From assembly GCA_964598565.1 (NCBI GenBank), contig CAZRCG010000007.1:62001-126000 (forward strand): a stretch of DNA of 64,000 nucleotides, in the 5' to 3' direction. A program made the position numbers and the translations under genes. Shown piece by piece: positions 43,149 to 52,103 of this stretch; within the stretch, counting starts at the first letter, position 1, and each line of letters starts with the position of its first letter. The notes below the pieces were generated by a model. It made no database searches, was not told where the DNA came from, and was given only the letters and a program-made list of their open reading frames with translations. The DNA comes from CAZRCG01 sp964598565. GTDB taxonomy: Bacteria > Bdellovibrionota > UBA2394.

Positions 43149-44201
43149 GTGGCAGAAGAAGCAGTAGCAGAAAAGTCAGGTGAGAAAAAGGTCGCAGCTG
43201 TCACGAAGCTCCGTTTAACAGGAGTTCAGAAGGCGGCCGCACTAATTCTTGCTATTGATAAGGAGTTGGCAAAGCAGATTTTCTCGAAGCTCGAAGACTA
43301 TGAAGTTAAGAAGATTACGGATTCGATGTTTGAACTAGGAGTTCTTCACCAAGATACAACAACCAATATTCTGAATGAGTTTGTGCGACGTTGCGCTTCG
43401 GGCGGAGCAATGGCTGCTTCGAGTGAAGAAATTAAATCTCTATTGAAAGACACACTCGATGAGGGTCGATCCAAAGAGCTTTTTGCGAGTATGACGAGCT
43501 TTAAAGATAATGCTCTGAAAAACCTTGGTACCTATGACCCTAAGACGTTGGCAACTTTTCTGTCGAACGAACATCCTCAGACAACGGCTTTACTGCTGTC
43601 GCATTTAGGGTCTGAGAAGGTGGGTGCTGTTATCAAGCTCCTGCCCCCAGATATTAAATCAGAGGTGGTTACTCGAATCGCCTATTTGGAAGACATTACT
43701 CCAGAGGCCTTGGGCGATATAGAAGAAGCGGTTAAGGACGCCTTGAAGAGCCTTGGTTCTGCAAAGAAACACAAAATGGGTGGTGTCGACTATGTCGCGG
43801 ACTTCCTTAATAAGCTCGACAAGAAGACAACCACAGAAATTCTCGAAACTATGTCAGCTGATAATTCGGAGTTGGCTGAGTCTATCAAAGCGAAGATGTT
43901 TGTGTTCGAAGATATTATCAAGGTTGACGACCGAGGAGTTCAGGAAATCTTAAAGAATATTGATACGGGAGAGTTAGCACTTTCTCTCAAGGTATGCACA
44001 GACGAGCTCAAAGAGAGAATATTTAAGAATATGTCGGATCGAGCGGCGAAGATGCTTAAGGAAGACTTAGAAGTTATGGGTCCTGTGAAGGTCTCTGATG
44101 TTGAAAAGGCTCAAGCTAATATTCTGAAAGTCGTGGATCGATTGATGGCGGAAGGCAAGATTATTATTGCCGGTGACGGAGAGGAGTCGAGCGTTGTCTA
44201 G
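43149..44201 (+). CDS. fliG: Flagellar motor switch protein FliG
   Basis: 350 residues from GTG 43149 with GGAGGG before it. FliG_N binds FliF (LTGVQKAAALILAIDKELAK). The middle EHPQTTALLLSHLGSEKVGAVI has the EHPQT motif, and FliG_C contains MFVFEDIIKVDDRGVQEILKNID and LALKV-like ELALSLKVCTDELKERIFKN, the torque helix with charged residues. It is part of the switch and stator contact. Its end overlaps the start of fliH. Confidence 0.96.
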   Translation: MAEEAVAEKSGEKKVAAVTKLRLTGVQKAAALILAIDKELAKQIFSKLEDYEVKKITDSMFELGVLHQDTTTNILNEFVRRCASGGAMAASSEEIKSLLKDTLDEGRSKELFASMTSFKDNALKNLGTYDPKTLATFLSNEHPQTTALLLSHLGSEKVGAVIKLLPPDIKSEVVTRIAYLEDITPEALGDIEEAVKDALKSLGSAKKHKMGGVDYVADFLNKLDKKTTTEILETMSADNSELAESIKAKMFVFEDIIKVDDRGVQEILKNIDTGELALSLKVCTDELKERIFKNMSDRAAKMLKEDLEVMGPVKVSDVEKAQANILKVVDRLMAEGKIIIAGDGEESSVV

Positions 44202-44865
44202 AATTGTACGAGGGCCTTCTGAAGCGGTTCGACGTATGACGCCCGTTCGGTCTGCGGAGAGAGGCGCTCATGATTTTCGATCGGCGACCTTTCATTCGTT
44301 AGTAGCCGAGGGTTCGATATCTGAAGAAGAACTGGAGCAACAAAAGATTCTGGCGAGGCGAGAGGGTGCGAAAGAGGCCGAGATCAAGTTGCTCGCGTCG
44401 GTTCAAGGGGTGGTGCAGCATCTCGAAAGAATTGTTGATGAGCTCTCTCAGTTTCGTCGTGATCTTTTTAAAGAGGCTGAGAGCGAGATTATGCAGTTGA
44501 TTTATGTCATCTGTAGAAAAGTGGTCGGTAAAGAGTTGTCACTCAAGCCTGAACTACTTCAAGAGATCGTAGGAAAAGCGCTTATGTCTTTAGAGCGAGA
44601 GAAGAAAGTCATTCTTCAATTTAATCCGCAAGACTTAGAGTGGATTCGCAAAGCCCGACCGGACTTTCTAGAAAAGGTGAAGGGGCTTGAAGAGATTTCT
44701 TTTGATATTGATTCTTCTCTGGAGCCAGGACACATCCTCGCAAAAACAAAGCGTGTGGAGCTCGATCTTTCTAGTGAAGCCATCGTGGATCATATCGTTC
44801 AGCAGATGCAGCTTGCGCGTGAAGAGATCAAACAAACCAACGATGAAGGTGATACTATTTTATGA
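44194..44865 (+). CDS. fliH: Flagellar assembly protein FliH
   Basis: About 223 residues from TTG 44194, which has GGAGAGGAG upstream and lies inside the end of fliG; an in-frame frame from 44167 is longer but unlikely. The coiled stretch ELEQQKILARREGAKEAEI and the C-terminal SEIMQLIYVICRKVVGKELS, QFNPQDLEWIRK and GHILAKTKRVELDLS match FliH/YscL. It holds FliI inactive and delivers it to the export gate. Its end overlaps fliI by four bases. Confidence 0.9.
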   Translation: MSRIVRGPSEAVRRMTPVRSAERGAHDFRSATFHSLVAEGSISEEELEQQKILARREGAKEAEIKLLASVQGVVQHLERIVDELSQFRRDLFKEAESEIMQLIYVICRKVVGKELSLKPELLQEIVGKALMSLEREKKVILQFNPQDLEWIRKARPDFLEKVKGLEEISFDIDSSLEPGHILAKTKRVELDLSSEAIVDHIVQQMQLAREEIKQTNDEGDTIL

Positions 44866-46232
44866 GTCGCCTTCAATTGGATTTATTAGAGCAAGTGGTA
44901 GAGAGAATAGCCGACTTTCCATCTCAAGGTCGAGTCACCAACGTCGTAGGGCTCATGATGGAGGGCTATTGTAAGAATGCCACGATTGGCAGTATCACAA
45001 CCGTTTATTCTCTTGATGAGAGTAAATCGATGGAAGCGGAGGTCGTAGGTTTTAAAGACGATAAAGCTCTTATGATGCCGCTGCGAGAATTGCACGGAGT
45101 GGGTATCGGAAGCCGTATTGTTCTGAAGCGACGCCAGGCTAGTGTAAAAATTAGCGAGTCCATGATCGGACGAGTTCTTAACGGCAACTTAGAACCCATC
45201 GATGGTGGGCCTGCGCTGGTGGCAGATGAAGAGTTCAGCCTTTATGTAAGGCCGCTTAATCCTTTAAAACGAGGAAGAGTGGAGCGTACCATTGATACCG
45301 GAGTACGTTCTATAAACGGTTTATTAACCTTGGGGCTAGGGCAGAGAATGGCCATCTTGTCGGGCTCAGGCGTCGGAAAAAGTATGCTGCTCGGCATGAT
45401 TGCACGCAATACGTCGGCCGATATCAATGTGATTGCGCTGATTGGGGAACGCGGACGAGAAGTTCGAGAGTTCTTGGAGAAGAATCTTGGCTCAGAAGGT
45501 CTTCAGCGCTCAGTGGTTATCGTGGCTACCAGTGATTCATCTCCTTTAGAGAGAGTTCGAGCTGCCTATGGAGCGACGGCGGTTGCCGAGTTTTTTAGAC
45601 GGCGTAGTCAGGATGTTCTTTTAATGATGGATTCTATCACACGCTATGCGATGGCCCTGAGAGAAATTGGTCTATCGGCAGGTGAGCCGCCCACAACAAA
45701 AGGCTATCCACCGTCTGTCTTTGGAATGTTGCCTAAATTGTTAGAGAGAGCAGGAAATTTAACATCAGGGGGTTCTATTACAGGCATCTATACCGTGCTC
45801 ATTGAAGCAGATGATATTAATGATCCCATTGGGGATACAGTACGCTCTATTGTAGACGGCCATATCGTTTTATCTCGTAAGCTTGCAGCGAAGGGGCATT
45901 TTCCGTCGATTGATGTAGGCTATTCATCGAGCCGTGTCATGGACGATATAACGAGCGATGAGCATCGAAATCTTGCTATGCGAATCAAGTCTCTCATGGC
46001 CACTTACTCAGAGGCTGAAGATCTGATCAATATTGGTGCCTACGCGAAAGGGTCTAATCCCACTATTGATGAAGCCATTCAGTATCAGCAGGCGATTCGC
46101 AGTTTCTTGATTCAGCCTTATTCAGAGGCCACAAAAATCAGTGAAACTCTTGAGCGAATGAAGAGTATTTTTCAAGGTGCTCAGGCTCAAGTGCAGGGTA
46201 ATGCTCAAGCGACCAGAGGTGGAAGGCGGTAA
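44862..46232 (+). CDS. fliI: Flagellum-specific ATPase FliI
   Basis: 456 residues. Walker A GSGVGKS begins at residue 169, followed by VIALIGERGREVREFLEKN, Walker B QDVLLMMDSITRYAMALREI and SAGEPPTTKGYPPSVF. It powers early unfolding of flagellar export substrates, forming a hexamer with FliJ inside the ring. Typical length. The ATG overlaps the fliH TGA. Confidence 0.97.
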   Translation: MSRLQLDLLEQVVERIADFPSQGRVTNVVGLMMEGYCKNATIGSITTVYSLDESKSMEAEVVGFKDDKALMMPLRELHGVGIGSRIVLKRRQASVKISESMIGRVLNGNLEPIDGGPALVADEEFSLYVRPLNPLKRGRVERTIDTGVRSINGLLTLGLGQRMAILSGSGVGKSMLLGMIARNTSADINVIALIGERGREVREFLEKNLGSEGLQRSVVIVATSDSSPLERVRAAYGATAVAEFFRRRSQDVLLMMDSITRYAMALREIGLSAGEPPTTKGYPPSVFGMLPKLLERAGNLTSGGSITGIYTVLIEADDINDPIGDTVRSIVDGHIVLSRKLAAKGHFPSIDVGYSSSRVMDDITSDEHRNLAMRIKSLMATYSEAEDLINIGAYAKGSNPTIDEAIQYQQAIRSFLIQPYSEATKISETLERMKSIFQGAQAQVQGNAQATRGGRR

Positions 46233-46238
46233 TGACAC

Positions 46239-46718
46239 GTGGAGCGATTTCATTTTCGATTTGCGTCGGTTCAGAAGGTTCGTCGTATCGAAATGGACTT
46301 GCAAGCTCGGGCGTTAGCCGAAGCGATGCAAGTCGTTCAACGTATCGATACCGAAATAGAGCAGCTGAAGAAGTCGTATCAAATCGAGGTCGATCGTTTA
46401 AAGAACAAAGCGGAGTCAGCATCTCTTTCGCAGGTGCAGATGGGATATCAGGTGAGTTACCGAGAGCATTTAATCAGGCTAGAGAGCGATGCGATGGCGC
46501 GCCGACGAAAGGCTCTCAAGCAAGTCGAAGAAGAGCGACAAAAATTAATTGAAAGAGAACAGAAAAAGAAAGTTTTTGATAAGTTAGAGGAGAGAGATCG
46601 TGAAATGTATGAGCAAAAGTTGCGAAAGTATGAGCAGATTGATTTGGATGAAATGGCTTCTCGTTGCACTCGTTCTGGTGTCGCTAATGACTGGTTCACT
46701 GATGGCTCAGAAGACTGA
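46239..46718 (+). CDS. fliJ: Flagellar export protein FliJ
   Basis: 159 residues from GTG 46239, after GGAAGGCGG. The chain is an antiparallel coiled coil (RFASVQKVRRIEMDLQARALAEAMQVVQ ... KALKQVEEERQKLIEREQ). This composition and the position after fliI identify FliJ rather than sequence motifs. Its last ~70-119 bases overlap in another frame the beginning of the MotE-like gene, an unusually long overlap. Confidence 0.85.
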   Translation: MERFHFRFASVQKVRRIEMDLQARALAEAMQVVQRIDTEIEQLKKSYQIEVDRLKNKAESASLSQVQMGYQVSYREHLIRLESDAMARRRKALKQVEEERQKLIEREQKKKVFDKLEERDREMYEQKLRKYEQIDLDEMASRCTRSGVANDWFTDGSED

Positions 46719-47214
46719 TGAGACGACGGATGCAACAACCAGTGATTCAGTTCAGCTCGCTAAGGCGGAAAATGGTAGTTTTCCTGAGAAAGAGTTTTAT
46801 ACCAAACAAGAAGTAGAGTCGCTGCGAACAGTTTTAGAAGAAAAGAACACCCAACTGGATCAAGATATCGACAGTCAAAAGAAATATCTTGAATCATTGA
46901 AGACTCAAGTCGAAGACCACTTAAAAAAAGTAGAAGCCGCTCGTAATGAGATTGCCGATTTTATGAATACCAGAGACGAGAAGGAAGAAAGTAAGCTTAA
47001 GAAGCTAGCTAGATTCTATGAAGCCATGGATGTCGAACAAGCGGCTCCTCTTTTGAAAGATGTGAATGACGAGTTGGCTATCAAAATTTTTGATCGAATG
47101 GATGCAAAGAAAGCTGGAACACTGCTTGCGCAGTTACCGGCAAATCGAGCCGCTCGGCTTACGACCGCCTTTCCGAGGCTGAGACTCCAAATGGAGAAAG
47201 TGGCCGAGCGATGA
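46648..47214 (+). CDS. MotE-like exported flagellar protein (MgtE-N domain)
   Basis: 188 residues from ATG 46648 (MKWLLVALVLVSLMTG); in-frame ATGs at 46600 and 46630 are possible. A signal peptide or anchor (to about residue 20) is followed by a coiled coil (EVESLRTVLEEKNTQLDQDID ... KKVEAARNEIADFM). An MgtE-N-like helical domain (LARFYEAMDVEQAAPLLKDV, IFDRMDAKKAGTLLAQLP) ends the chain. This is the MotE family, periplasmic stator chaperones in other bacteria. The position between fliJ and fliK matches. Confidence 0.8.
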   Translation: MKWLLVALVLVSLMTGSLMAQKTDETTDATTSDSVQLAKAENGSFPEKEFYTKQEVESLRTVLEEKNTQLDQDIDSQKKYLESLKTQVEDHLKKVEAARNEIADFMNTRDEKEESKLKKLARFYEAMDVEQAAPLLKDVNDELAIKIFDRMDAKKAGTLLAQLPANRAARLTTAFPRLRLQMEKVAER

Positions 47215-47275
47215 TGGGAGTTGGAACTAAAGTTTCTGCCGTCATGGTGACGACAGATTATGAAAGGAGGTGCCT

Positions 47276-48556
47276 GTGGCAATGGATCCCATATTAGTGC
47301 TATCAGGAGCCTCGTCTTCTTCGAAAATGGACCGAAAAGGGGTTTTCGAAGGTGAGGGTAAGCAGAAAGCAGCGTTTGAGAATATTTTGAACGATCAAAA
47401 TGATCTCAAAGAACCATTTTCTGTTTCATCTAAACCTAAAGATGACTCTATCTCAGATGGACGCAAGTTCGTCGAGACTTCAGACGACGCGGGCAATCGA
47501 AGTGCCTTAGTTACTCATGAGGAGGTAGATGTGTCTGAAGAGGTGAATTTGGAAGAGCTACCCATGGTGGCTGTCGTGGGGATTCCCACTCAGCTTACTG
47601 CGGAGCCCCTGCCGACTTTGCCTCGTTCAATCGAAGAGCCCTCGACTATAGCAAGCGCAGAGGGATTGATCACGGATGATCAGACTGGGGAGGCTTTGAC
47701 ATCAAAGCTGACGCAGTTGTTACAGGACGTTTCTCTACAAGAAGATGGGGCCTCGGATGGGCCTATTCAACAGAATAATACTATAAGTCAGGAAGGGCTA
47801 GAGAGTCTTCTTCGTGAAGAGCCTCGACTAGTAGCTTCAATCAATCAACTATCTTTAGCTCCCAAAAATCAAGAGCTACAGAAAATGACAGACAAACTTC
47901 TCACGGAGGAATCCACAGTTCAACAGGAGGAAGGCTTGAGCGAGAGTCTCTTAGAAGAGATAACGACTCTTTCGAAGCCCGTCAAAATGATGGACGATGG
48001 TATGCCCGAAGTGCTGGAGAAACCCATACCCTTCAAACAGATGGTAGACAGCCTTTGGATTCATCAGAATCTAAAAGTTGAGGTGCCTCTGATTGAAACG
48101 GACTCACTTACAACCACGACGGCTAGATTTTCAGAAACTGCGGCTGTTCGAAATTTCGTGGATGATATTCGTCCTTTGATTGAACAGGTCAGAGCGACGA
48201 AGCTCGGCGGCGAAATGGTGGTGAGTATGAAGCCGTTAGAGCTCGGCAAGGTCCGTGTTGAGTTGCAGGTCGATAAAGGAGAGGTGCGAGCCACTCTTTT
48301 TGCTGAACGAAGCGAGACGCGAGAATTGCTTCAGTCACGATTTGGAGAGCTCAAGAGTCATCTTTTGTCTGTAGGTTTGAAATTAGAAGAAGTGAGCGTA
48401 AAAGAAATGCCTGGAAGCTTTTCTCAGCGCGAATTCAGTTCACAGCAGGAGCGTCATTCGAAGCATAGTCATTCTGAGAATCCTCGACGAGAGGCCTCAC
48501 GTGACCCTAAAGAGTTTGACGATGCCTGGATGGCAGAAGGAAGGATGATCGCATGA
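47276..48556 (+). CDS. fliK: Flagellar hook-length control protein FliK
   Basis: 426 residues from GTG 47276, five bases after AGGAGG; GTG 47270 is too close to the Shine-Dalgarno. The first 300 residues are acidic, Ser/Thr/Glu-rich and variable, as usual for the ruler part. The C-terminal FliK domain is seen in EMVVSMKPLELGKVRVELQV, VRATLFAERSETRELLQSRF and LKLEEVSVKEMP. It measures hook length and switches export specificity. flgD overlaps by ATGA. Confidence 0.92.
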   Translation: MAMDPILVLSGASSSSKMDRKGVFEGEGKQKAAFENILNDQNDLKEPFSVSSKPKDDSISDGRKFVETSDDAGNRSALVTHEEVDVSEEVNLEELPMVAVVGIPTQLTAEPLPTLPRSIEEPSTIASAEGLITDDQTGEALTSKLTQLLQDVSLQEDGASDGPIQQNNTISQEGLESLLREEPRLVASINQLSLAPKNQELQKMTDKLLTEESTVQQEEGLSESLLEEITTLSKPVKMMDDGMPEVLEKPIPFKQMVDSLWIHQNLKVEVPLIETDSLTTTTARFSETAAVRNFVDDIRPLIEQVRATKLGGEMVVSMKPLELGKVRVELQVDKGEVRATLFAERSETRELLQSRFGELKSHLLSVGLKLEEVSVKEMPGSFSQREFSSQQERHSKHSHSENPRREASRDPKEFDDAWMAEGRMIA

Positions 48557-49221
48557 ATACCGATGTCATAAGTTTGCAAAATGCCACTGGAATGAGTGTC
48601 GACCCCAAGGCAGCTCCGAGCAAAGACTTGGGCAAGAATGAATTCTTACGACTTCTCATGACTCAGTTGTCCCAACAAGATCCTTTGAATCCAACGGATT
48701 CGACAGAATTTGTATCACAACTGAGCCAGTTCACTCAGGTAGAAGGAATTTTCAACTTGAGTTCGAAGCTGGACGAATTGGTGAAGCTGACGGGTGCCAA
48801 TAACTCAGCTATTGCAGTTTCGCTCCTAGGAAAAGAGGTACGAGTTTCTGGCAATGCCATTAAAGGTAATGCTGATGTATACTTTGATCTTCCTAGAGCT
48901 GCTGATAAGGCTGTGTTGACGGTGCGAGATAAGTCAGGAGATATCGTAAAAGTAATGGATACGATTCCGCGTTCTCCTGGACTTCATCGAGTGACCTTGG
49001 AGGGTTTACAAGATGGAGAATATAGCTTTGTGGTGGAAGCACAAGATGTTCAAGGCGAAGAGATTCAAGCGTCTCTGTCTCATGCAGAAAAAGTAAATGG
49101 AGTAAGCTATGCAGGCTCCGTTCCTGTTCTATTGATGGAATCAGGTAAGCAAATGAATGCCACCGATGTGATTGAGATACGTGAACCTAAGTCGATGACT
49201 TCGGGAGAGAATCATGGATGA
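48553..49221 (+). CDS. flgD: Flagellar hook-capping protein FlgD
   Basis: 222 residues. The N-terminal export/assembly motif is LGKNEFLRLLMTQLSQQDPL, then STEFVSQLSQFTQVEGIFNL. Residues 100-200 are the Tudor/FnIII-like part (DVYFDLPRAADKAVLTV, GLHRVTLEGLQDGEYSF). It caps the growing hook. The small flagellar operon gene overlaps it by eight bases. Confidence 0.94.
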   Translation: MNTDVISLQNATGMSVDPKAAPSKDLGKNEFLRLLMTQLSQQDPLNPTDSTEFVSQLSQFTQVEGIFNLSSKLDELVKLTGANNSAIAVSLLGKEVRVSGNAIKGNADVYFDLPRAADKAVLTVRDKSGDIVKVMDTIPRSPGLHRVTLEGLQDGEYSFVVEAQDVQGEEIQASLSHAEKVNGVSYAGSVPVLLMESGKQMNATDVIEIREPKSMTSGENHG

Positions 49222-49594
49222 GATTCAGCGCTCGCTTTTAATGTCGAAGATTCAGAGGATTGAGCCATCGGTTCGACCTCAAGAGTCGACACGAGAGAAG
49301 GCGTCTTCGGTTGATTTTGAGAGTTTGCTTGAGAAGGAATCACTTCAGATTTCTAAGCATGCTGAGAAGCGTTTGGTTCATAGAAATATTGAGCTATCGG
49401 AATCGTTGAAGGGAAAATTGACAGAAGCGTTGGGATCGTTAGAGAAGAAGGGCGCGAGAGACTCGCTCGTTCTATCAGATGATCACGCTTTCATTGTGAA
49501 TGTTCCATCACGAACGCTCGTTACGGCGTTGCAGAAAGATGAAATGAAAGACCATATTTTTACCAATATCGATTCGACGTTGATTTTAAGATAG
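49214..49594 (+). CDS. Flagellar operon protein, FlgE-adjacent (TIGR02530 type)
   Basis: 126 residues. The pattern VDFESLLEKESLQISKHAEK, RLVHRNIELSESLKGKLTEAL and GARDSLVLSDDHAFIVNVPS, ending FTNIDSTLIL, is that of the small 'flg_new' family found between flgD and flgE. Its function is unknown. The start at ATG 49214 lies within flgD. Confidence 0.85.
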   Translation: MDEIQRSLLMSKIQRIEPSVRPQESTREKASSVDFESLLEKESLQISKHAEKRLVHRNIELSESLKGKLTEALGSLEKKGARDSLVLSDDHAFIVNVPSRTLVTALQKDEMKDHIFTNIDSTLILR

Positions 49595-49649
49595 TCACGC
49601 GAATTTTAACAATTAGAGGCCTCGGACCCGCAAGGGAAAGGCTTCTCAG

Positions 49650-49677
49650 ATAAGGCTTTCATAAGAGAGCCTTAGAG
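49650..49677 (+). promoter_or_regulatory. Hairpin in the flgE leader
   Basis: AAGGCT and AGCCTT pair around a 10-base loop, about 10-20 bases before the GGGAGGAAAC ribosome site of flgE. It is the longest gap within the operon and could mark a separate transcript start or control flgE translation. Confidence 0.4.
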
Positions 49678-49686
49678 GGAGGAAAC

Positions 49687-51066
49687 ATGTCAGTTGTAGC
49701 AGCCCTATTTTCGGGCATTTCAGGAATTGTAGCGAACGGTTCAGCACTTGCCGTCGCGGGTGATAATATTTCAAATATGAGTACGCCAGGGTTTAAAAGC
49801 TCGGTGGCGGTATTCGAAAGCGCGCTCAGTCAGCGTATCGGAAACGCTGAAATTGGTTTGGGAGGTCGCCTTGCAGGAACCACCGCCAATTTCTCTCAAG
49901 GGGGATTTCAGAATTCCACGCGAGCCACAGACTTAGCGATTCAAGGTAGTGGCTTTTTTATCGTAGATTCCGAAGCCGGAACTCGATTTTATACCCGAGC
50001 TGGTATTTTTGAGAGAAACAGCGACGGAAATCTGGTGACATCTGCTGGCAAACTCTTGCTTCAAGGCTATTCTATCGATGATACCGGGGCAACGTCTGGA
50101 ACCTTGGACTCCGTCAATTTAGCTAATGTCACGTCATCACCTGAAGCGACCAGCGAAATTAAACTTTCGCTCAATCTGGATGCGGGTTCTGAGATTCTAG
50201 CAGGATCTCTCGATGGCAGCAGTTTTTCTGCAGCAGAAGCCTCATCTAACTTTAATGTGACAACCACTGTTTATGATTCATTAGGGAACGCTCGTACGGT
50301 GGTGACTTACTTTAGGCATACGGCATCGAATGAGTGGACTTATCATGTACTCACATCTCTGGACAATTTAAGTAACGGCAATGATACCAGCGTGAACGGA
50401 GATGGGACGGGCATTCTTACCGCAGGAACCATCACATACAATAGTGATGGCTCATTGAATACGGCCGCATCGTCGGTGGCTCTTCATACGTTGCATTCGG
50501 CAGCCGGTGTAGCGACTTCGGTAGAACCCGGGGAACAGATTAATCCTGCCTCCGCGAGCCCTCAAAATCTAATTCAATGGGCTGATGGGGCCACCGCAGA
50601 AACAATAATGACTATAGACTTTGGTCAGGTGGCGGGTACCGATGCTGTGTCGACTCAGTATTCGTCTGCGTCGATTGGACGCAAGGTAGAGCAAGATGGT
50701 CGTTCGGTCGGTGATCTCCAATCGATTGCGGTAACCTCGGATGGAAAAATTGCCGGTGTTTTTTCGAACGGTATTACAAGAGATATCTTTAAGCTGCCTT
50801 TAGCTAGTTTCGCAAACGAAGAGGGTTTGTCTCGCGCGGGATCTAACCTGTATTCGGAATCTACCGATAGCGGGCTGGCGCAACTTGGGGATGCTCAGAC
50901 AGCGGGTAGGGGCGAAGTGCGATCGTTCTCCATTGAGCAAAGCAATACCGACTTAGCCGCGGAGTTTGTGAAAGTGATTACCTTTCAGCGAGCTTTTCAA
51001 GCCTCGTCTCGAACGGTTTCAACCGCGGCAGAGCTCTTGCAAGATCTCGTTAATATTGGTCGATAA
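49687..51066 (+). CDS. flgE: Flagellar hook protein FlgE
   Basis: 459 residues. The N-terminus LFSGISGIVANGSALAVAGD with NISNMSTPGFKSS is the rod/hook motif. The middle hook domain has FIVDSEAGTRFYTRAGIFE and NARTVVTYFRHT, and the C-terminal helix is SNTDLAAEFVKVITFQRAFQ. GGGAGGAAAC precedes ATG 49687. It builds the hook. A strong terminator follows 50 bases after its stop. Confidence 0.95.
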   Translation: MSVVAALFSGISGIVANGSALAVAGDNISNMSTPGFKSSVAVFESALSQRIGNAEIGLGGRLAGTTANFSQGGFQNSTRATDLAIQGSGFFIVDSEAGTRFYTRAGIFERNSDGNLVTSAGKLLLQGYSIDDTGATSGTLDSVNLANVTSSPEATSEIKLSLNLDAGSEILAGSLDGSSFSAAEASSNFNVTTTVYDSLGNARTVVTYFRHTASNEWTYHVLTSLDNLSNGNDTSVNGDGTGILTAGTITYNSDGSLNTAASSVALHTLHSAAGVATSVEPGEQINPASASPQNLIQWADGATAETIMTIDFGQVAGTDAVSTQYSSASIGRKVEQDGRSVGDLQSIAVTSDGKIAGVFSNGITRDIFKLPLASFANEEGLSRAGSNLYSESTDSGLAQLGDAQTAGRGEVRSFSIEQSNTDLAAEFVKVITFQRAFQASSRTVSTAAELLQDLVNIGR

Positions 51067-51115
51067 TAGCAGTCGTTAATGACGATTGATATTGGACGAA
51101 TATTACTCTTTACCG

Positions 51116-51155
51116 TTAGGTCCGACAAATCACTGTCGGACCTAACATTTTCTTT
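51116..51155 (+). terminator. Rho-independent terminator after flgE
   Basis: TTAGGTCCGACA (51116-51127) pairs perfectly with TGTCGGACCTAA (51134-51145) around a 6-base loop and is followed by CATTTTCTTT. It ends the long flagellar operon and makes the GNAT-MAF pair a separate unit. Confidence 0.92.
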
Positions 51156-51179
51156 GAGGCAATCTCGCTTCCACGTAGA

Positions 51180-52103
51180 ATGATCGAAGTGTTTGATACG
51201 ACGAGGCAAATTTCGGCTGATTATAACGCGGCGCATTGTTTTTTTGAAGGTCTTTTACGGGAGCCTGATCAGTGCCGTCTCGAGAAAGAGTATCCGCTCG
51301 TTTTTTCGCCTCAGCGCATGGATCAGCTTTTATTGCTAGAGCGAGAGGGAGATATTAAGGCCGGCTTGGCTACTTTGCCACGACTTATTCAAGCAACGCC
51401 TGATCTTCAATTGAGAGCTCTGTTCGTGGGGTCAGTCGTGACAAATCCAGAAGCACGTCGTCAAGGATTTCAAAGGCAGCTTTTTGAATTATTGGAAGAG
51501 CGTGCTCAAGAAGATGTCTATGACCTTATTATTTTGTGGAGTAATCAGATCGAATTTTACCAGAAGCTAGGATTTGTTTTAGGAGGTCTTCAGGCATCGT
51601 GGTTTGTGGAACATAAAAGTGCGTTTGGTAGTCATGGCCATTCTGCCAAAGTGGGACAATCGTCGGATGTCACTTTGACAGAGAAGCATTTTCAATCGTT
51701 CATGGATAAGAGATTTTGTGTTAAGCGAACATTTGAAGAGCAGCGCTTACTATGGAAAATTCCTCGAATGAAGATCGCCTATACCGAGAAAGCGTATGCT
51801 CTTCTTGGAAAGGGTGAAGATTTTCAAGGTGTTTGTCATGAGTGGGCAGGCCCGTCGGGGGAGGTCCTCGATTGTCTAAGAGCACTCTGCGAGAGTGAGG
51901 AGAGTTTTCGAGTCTTGTCGCCGGGAGTTATTCATTCGGCGGATGAAATGGCGGTCGTTGCTGAGTTAGAAAAGGGCTGTGTCGATCATCGCCTGGAGTA
52001 TCTTGGATTGATAAAAGTAGTGTCAGATCGTATCGCTATTTCTGGCTTTGATCCTGAGAGTTTGAAGTATCCTTTTTTTATTTGGGGTTTGGATTCGATA
52101 TGA
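51180..52103 (+). CDS. GNAT-family acetyltransferase, probable flagellin-modification enzyme
   Basis: 307 residues. The acetyl-CoA motif is LFVGSVVTNPEARRQGFQRQ (the R/Q-x-x-G-x-G/A region, residues ~81-100), followed by LIILWSNQIEFYQKLGFVLG, as in GNAT motifs A and B. The C-terminal ~140 residues are not a known domain; they start around HFQSFMDKRFCVKRTFEE. It overlaps the MAF gene (ATGA), so its likely substrate is a nucleotide sugar or glycosylation partner, as PseH in other bacteria. That role is inferred from context. Confidence 0.72.
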   Translation: MIEVFDTTRQISADYNAAHCFFEGLLREPDQCRLEKEYPLVFSPQRMDQLLLLEREGDIKAGLATLPRLIQATPDLQLRALFVGSVVTNPEARRQGFQRQLFELLEERAQEDVYDLIILWSNQIEFYQKLGFVLGGLQASWFVEHKSAFGSHGHSAKVGQSSDVTLTEKHFQSFMDKRFCVKRTFEEQRLLWKIPRMKIAYTEKAYALLGKGEDFQGVCHEWAGPSGEVLDCLRALCESEESFRVLSPGVIHSADEMAVVAELEKGCVDHRLEYLGLIKVVSDRIAISGFDPESLKYPFFIWGLDSI

